Source of the DNA: Pseudomonadota bacterium
GTDB lineage: Bacteria > Pseudomonadota > Alphaproteobacteria > Rhizobiales > Rhizobiaceae
Assembly (NCBI GenBank): GCA_023444445.1
Contig: JAEXMK010000241.1
Span: forward strand, 1-8,677
DNA length: 8,677 nucleotides
Direction of reading: 5' to 3'
A program made the translations under genes and the position numbers. The first letter of the stretch is position 1, and the number at the start of each line of letters is the position of its first letter. Shown piece by piece: positions 6,244 to 8,677 of the stretch. Under the pieces are notes generated by a model. The model made no database searches. It was not told the origin of the DNA and worked only from the letters and a program-made list of their open reading frames with translations.

Positions 6244-7239
6244 TCAGATCTGCCGAACCACGATCTCTTCTTCCGCATCGACAGCAAGCGGGTTCTTCAG
6301 CGGCAGGCCGAAACCGGCAGCCTCGATTTCGAAGACGTCGCCCTCTTCCGGCTTGATACCTTCGGCGAAGGAAAGCGTTGCCGTGCCGAACATGTGAACA
6401 TGCACATCGCCAGGCGCACGGAACAGGCCGTATTTGAAGTGGTGATATTCGAGGTTCGCAAAGGTGTGGGACATGTTGTCTTCACCCGAAACGAACGGCT
6501 TTTCGAAGATGACCTTATCGCCGCGGCGGATGCGTGAGGTGCCGCGAATATCGGACGGCGGAGCGCCGACGCGGATTTCAGGGCCGAAGCTTGCCGGACG
6601 CAGCTTGGAATGAGCGAGGTACAGATAGTTGATCCGCTCGGTAACGTGATCGGAAAACTCGTTCGACACAGCAAAGCCGATACGCACGGCTTCGCCCTTG
6701 TCAGAAATCACGTAGATACCGGCCATCTCAGGCTCTTCACCGCCGTCGAGCGCAAAGGACGGAGAGGTGAGCGCAGCACCCGGTGCTGCCGCCACATGGC
6801 CGTTGCCCTTGTAGAACCACTCGGGCTGAACGCCCTTTTCACCGGCCTTCGGCTTGCCGTTTTCGAGACCCATGCGGAACATCTTCATGGAGTCCGTCAG
6901 GCTTTCTTCCGCCGCTTCCGTGGTCTTCTTGTGCATGCTGTCACGGGTCGCGGCCGAACCGAGATGGGTGAGGCCGGTGCCGGTCAGATGCAGATGCGCC
7001 GGATCGGGATGGGTGATCGGCGGCAGGAAACGACCTTCGGCATAAGCCTTTTCAAGATCGACAGCATCGCCCAGGCCGCGGGCGGAAATGACATCGGCGA
7101 GGCTCTTGCCGCCATTGGCTGCTTCCATGGCAAGCACATAAACGGACTCTGCGCCCTTGACCGCGCGTGCCTCTCCGCCGTCTTCGCGAACCGCTACGAT
7201 GATGTTGCCACTGGCATCTTTGATCTGTGAAATGAGCAC
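6244..7239 (-). CDS. gguC: GguC, AraD1-family fumarylacetoacetate-hydrolase-fold protein
   Basis: A 331-residue cytosolic protein of the FAH superfamily AraD1/GguC family. The family is associated with sugar-acid catabolism, with dehydration of 2-keto-3-deoxy sugar acids such as arabinonate as the likely reaction; this role is inferred. Visible FAH-like features are the substrate/metal region QPEWFYKGNG (138-147), the acidic GGEEPEMAGIYV (166-177) and SNEFSDHVTE (192-201), with a conserved end segment GDVFEIEAAGFGLPLKNPL (300-318). The start is GTG with GGAGGAAGG upstream. It follows gguB after 119 bases holding a hairpin, so it is probably the distal gene of the chvE-gguAB transcript. The gene order matches A. 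tumefaciens, which supports the symbol. Confidence 0.88.
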   Translation of the reverse strand: MLISQIKDASGNIIVAVREDGGEARAVKGAESVYVLAMEAANGGKSLADVISARGLGDAVDLEKAYAEGRFLPPITHPDPAHLHLTGTGLTHLGSAATRDSMHKKTTEAAEESLTDSMKMFRMGLENGKPKAGEKGVQPEWFYKGNGHVAAAPGAALTSPSFALDGGEEPEMAGIYVISDKGEAVRIGFAVSNEFSDHVTERINYLYLAHSKLRPASFGPEIRVGAPPSDIRGTSRIRRGDKVIFEKPFVSGEDNMSHTFANLEYHHFKYGLFRAPGDVHVHMFGTATLSFAEGIKPEEGDVFEIEAAGFGLPLKNPLAVDAEEEIVVRQI

Positions 7240-7308
7240 GGGATTTCCTTCCTCCGGCGCAAGGCGCCTTTATCTCTTCTACGCGGCGACTTGCGCCTGC
7301 ATCTTATG

Positions 7309-7333
7309 AAAGTGGCCGGAAACCGGCCACTTT
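7309..7333 (-). terminator. Strong hairpin between gguB and gguC
   Basis: A perfect 11-pair stem (AAAGTGGCCGG, 7309-7319, with CCGGCCACTTT, 7323-7333) and a 3-base loop lies 25 bases beyond the gguB stop. In the direction of the operon (minus strand) the stem is followed by only a short T run, so it is more likely an attenuator or an RNA-stabilising structure than a full terminator. On the plus strand it is followed by two further Ts, giving TTTTT from 7331. It could lower gguC expression relative to gguAB. Confidence 0.6.
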
Positions 7334-7358
7334 TTGGACTGCGATAGGGGTGAGCCGA

Positions 7359-8555
7359 TCAGCCCTTGTTCTTGTTGTAGACGTCGAAGAACACGGCGGC
7401 GAGCAGCACGAGGCCCTTGACCATCTGCTGGAAATCGATGCCGAGGCCGACGATCGACATGCCGTTGTTCATCACGCCCATGATGAATGCGCCGATGACC
7501 GCACCGGTGATCTTGCCAACGCCGCCGGATGCCGAAGCGCCGCCGATGAAGCAGGCCGCGATAACGTCAAGCTCGAAGCCCACGCCAGCCTTCGGCGTTG
7601 CCGAGTTGAGGCGGGTCGCGATGATCATGCCGGCAAGACCGGCCAGCACGCCCATGTTGACGAAGGTCAGGAAGCTCAGGCGTTCGGTATTGATACCGGA
7701 AAGCTTGGTTGCCTTCTCGTTGCCGCCCATGGCGTAAACGCGGCGGCCGATGGTCGTGCGGCGCGTCACGAAGCTGTAGAGAGCAATCAGCACCAGCATC
7801 ACGATCAGCACGTTGGGCAGGCCGCGATAGGTGGACAGCTGGTAACCGAGGAACAGAATGGCAGCGGCGATCAGAAGGTTCTGGGCGATGAAGAAGCCGA
7901 AGGGTTCGACATCGATGCCGTGCTTGACGTTCACGACGCGACGACGCCATGCGAGATAGAACAGCACGACCGTAATCAGCACCGTCAGGATCATCGAGGT
8001 GGTGTTGAGGCCTTCGATACCGCCAATATCAGGCAGGAAGCCGGTGCTGATGATCTGGAAATCGGTCGGGAACGGACCGATATTCTTGCCGCCGAGCACG
8101 AACAGCGTCAGACCGCGGAACACCAGCATGCCCGCCAGCGTCACGATGAACGAGGGAATGCGGTGATAGGCGATCCAGTAACCCTGAGCCGCACCGATGA
8201 TGCCGCCGATCACGAGACAAATCAGCGCCGCCAGGAACGGGTTCATGCCCCATTGCACGGTCAATATGGCCGCGATCGCGCCGACGAAGGCAACGATGGA
8301 GCCGACCGAAAGGTCGATATGCCCGGCCACGATGACCAGCAGCATGCCAAGCGCCATGATGACGATGAACGAGTTCTGCAGGATGAGGTTGGTGAGGTTC
8401 ACAGGGCGGAACAGAATGCCGCCGGTGTAGAACTGGAAGAAAACCATGATGGCGACGAGCGCGATCAGCATGCCGTATTCGCGGATGTTGGCGCGAATAT
8501 AGGTTCCGACCGAGATGACGTTGCTTTCTTCGTTTGTGGTGTTTGCCGATCTCAT
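7359..8555 (-). CDS. gguB: GguB, monosaccharide ABC transporter permease
   Basis: A 398-residue inner-membrane permease of the BPD_transp_2 family (RbsC/XylH/MmsB type) that forms the translocation channel for sugars delivered by a periplasmic binding protein. About ten hydrophobic segments are visible, for example 29-44, 58-78, 86-101, 108-124, 137-154, 187-203, 222-239, 247-263, 296-314 and 328-370. The family signature GHIDLSVGS is at 78-86, and a conserved GGNEKATKLSGINT cytosolic loop (277-290), the contact region for the ATPase, is clear. The ATG overlaps the gguA stop as ATGA, and GGGGAG lies 8 bases upstream, so translation is coupled. Its partners are GguA and, in Agrobacterium, ChvE. 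Length is normal for the XylH-like subgroup. Confidence 0.95.
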   Translation of the reverse strand: MRSANTTNEESNVISVGTYIRANIREYGMLIALVAIMVFFQFYTGGILFRPVNLTNLILQNSFIVIMALGMLLVIVAGHIDLSVGSIVAFVGAIAAILTVQWGMNPFLAALICLVIGGIIGAAQGYWIAYHRIPSFIVTLAGMLVFRGLTLFVLGGKNIGPFPTDFQIISTGFLPDIGGIEGLNTTSMILTVLITVVLFYLAWRRRVVNVKHGIDVEPFGFFIAQNLLIAAAILFLGYQLSTYRGLPNVLIVMLVLIALYSFVTRRTTIGRRVYAMGGNEKATKLSGINTERLSFLTFVNMGVLAGLAGMIIATRLNSATPKAGVGFELDVIAACFIGGASASGGVGKITGAVIGAFIMGVMNNGMSIVGLGIDFQQMVKGLVLLAAVFFDVYNKNKG

Positions 8556-8677
8556 GAGTTCTTCTCCCCTGAGCGCATGATAGCGCGCATGATGCTTTCC
8601 TGGCTCGCCTCTCCCTTCGGCAATTCAGCGACGATGCGGCCTTCGTTCATGACGTAGATGCGGTCGCAATTGCCGAG
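8552..8677 (-). CDS. gguA: GguA, sugar ABC transporter ATPase, C-terminal fragment
   Basis: The last 41 codons of a minus-strand gene that enters from the right edge. The visible protein reads LGNCDRIYVMNEGRIVAELP followed by KGEASQESIMRAIMRSGEKNS. The CDRIYVMNEGRIV segment is the strand and turn just after the H-loop of the second nucleotide-binding domain of duplicated sugar ATPases (RbsA/XylG/MmsA type), and the tail matches the usual end of these proteins. Its stop overlaps the gguB start (ATGA, 8552-8555). It supplies ATP hydrolysis for import on the cytosolic face with GguB. The Walker motifs lie outside the window. Confidence 0.9.
   Translation of the reverse strand, partial: LGNCDRIYVMNEGRIVAELPKGEASQESIMRAIMRSGEKNS

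Noticed and set aside
6610..7230. Plus-strand open frame of 206 codons opposite gguC.
   Set aside because: Antisense shadow of gguC with no family signature.
7350..8657. Long plus-strand open frame of 435 codons opposite gguB.
   Set aside because: It mirrors the membrane-protein gene; its translation is His/Asp/Glu/Ala-rich with no recognisable domain, as expected for an antisense shadow of a hydrophobic GC-rich gene.
1..8677. CRISPR array, tRNA, rRNA, insertion sequence or prophage genes.
   Set aside because: No regularly spaced repeats, tRNA-like cloverleaf, transposase motifs or phage genes were seen on either strand.

Overview
The window reads as chromosomal DNA of an Agrobacterium/Rhizobium-type alphaproteobacterium. 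It is GC-rich, with dense, mostly short-spaced genes and a mix of ATG, GTG and TTG starts. The minus-strand sugar-transport genes at the right end match the gguA-gguB-gguC arrangement known downstream of chvE in Agrobacterium tumefaciens.

Left edge (1-529): the first 28 codons of a minus-strand EamA/DMT-type membrane transporter, then a non-coding divergent intergenic region of more than 400 bases. No convincing promoter boxes could be fixed there.

Left block, plus strand (530-4328): four tightly packed genes. They encode a circularly permuted ATP-grasp protein, an alpha-E (DUF403) helical protein, a transglutaminase-like cysteine peptidase with an intact Cys-His-Asp triad, and a class I SAM-dependent methyltransferase that starts 4 bases after the transglutaminase stop. 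The first three are a recurrent bacterial cassette predicted to make or break amide/peptide bonds on an unknown substrate. The proteasome-like Anbu peptidase that often accompanies it is not in this window. This is the least understood and most interesting biology here.

Middle block, plus strand (4444-6033): a GNAT acetyltransferase, a VOC (glyoxalase-fold) protein, and a histidine-phosphatase-superfamily protein whose usual RHG motif reads THP. Their spacing suggests co-transcription, but no shared pathway is evident.

Convergent boundary (6034-6243): a mosaic palindromic repeat resembling rhizobial RIME-type intergenic elements, followed by a perfect 26-base palindrome between the phosphatase gene and gguC that probably ends transcription.

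Right block, minus strand (6244-8677): the C-terminal end of the sugar ABC transporter ATPase GguA, the complete permease GguB (stop/start overlap ATGA with gguA), and GguC, a fumarylacetoacetate-hydrolase-fold AraD1-family enzyme. GguC is separated from gguB by a 119-base gap holding a strong hairpin. Together they should import monosaccharides delivered by a periplasmic binding protein (ChvE in Agrobacterium) and probably process a sugar-acid intermediate.
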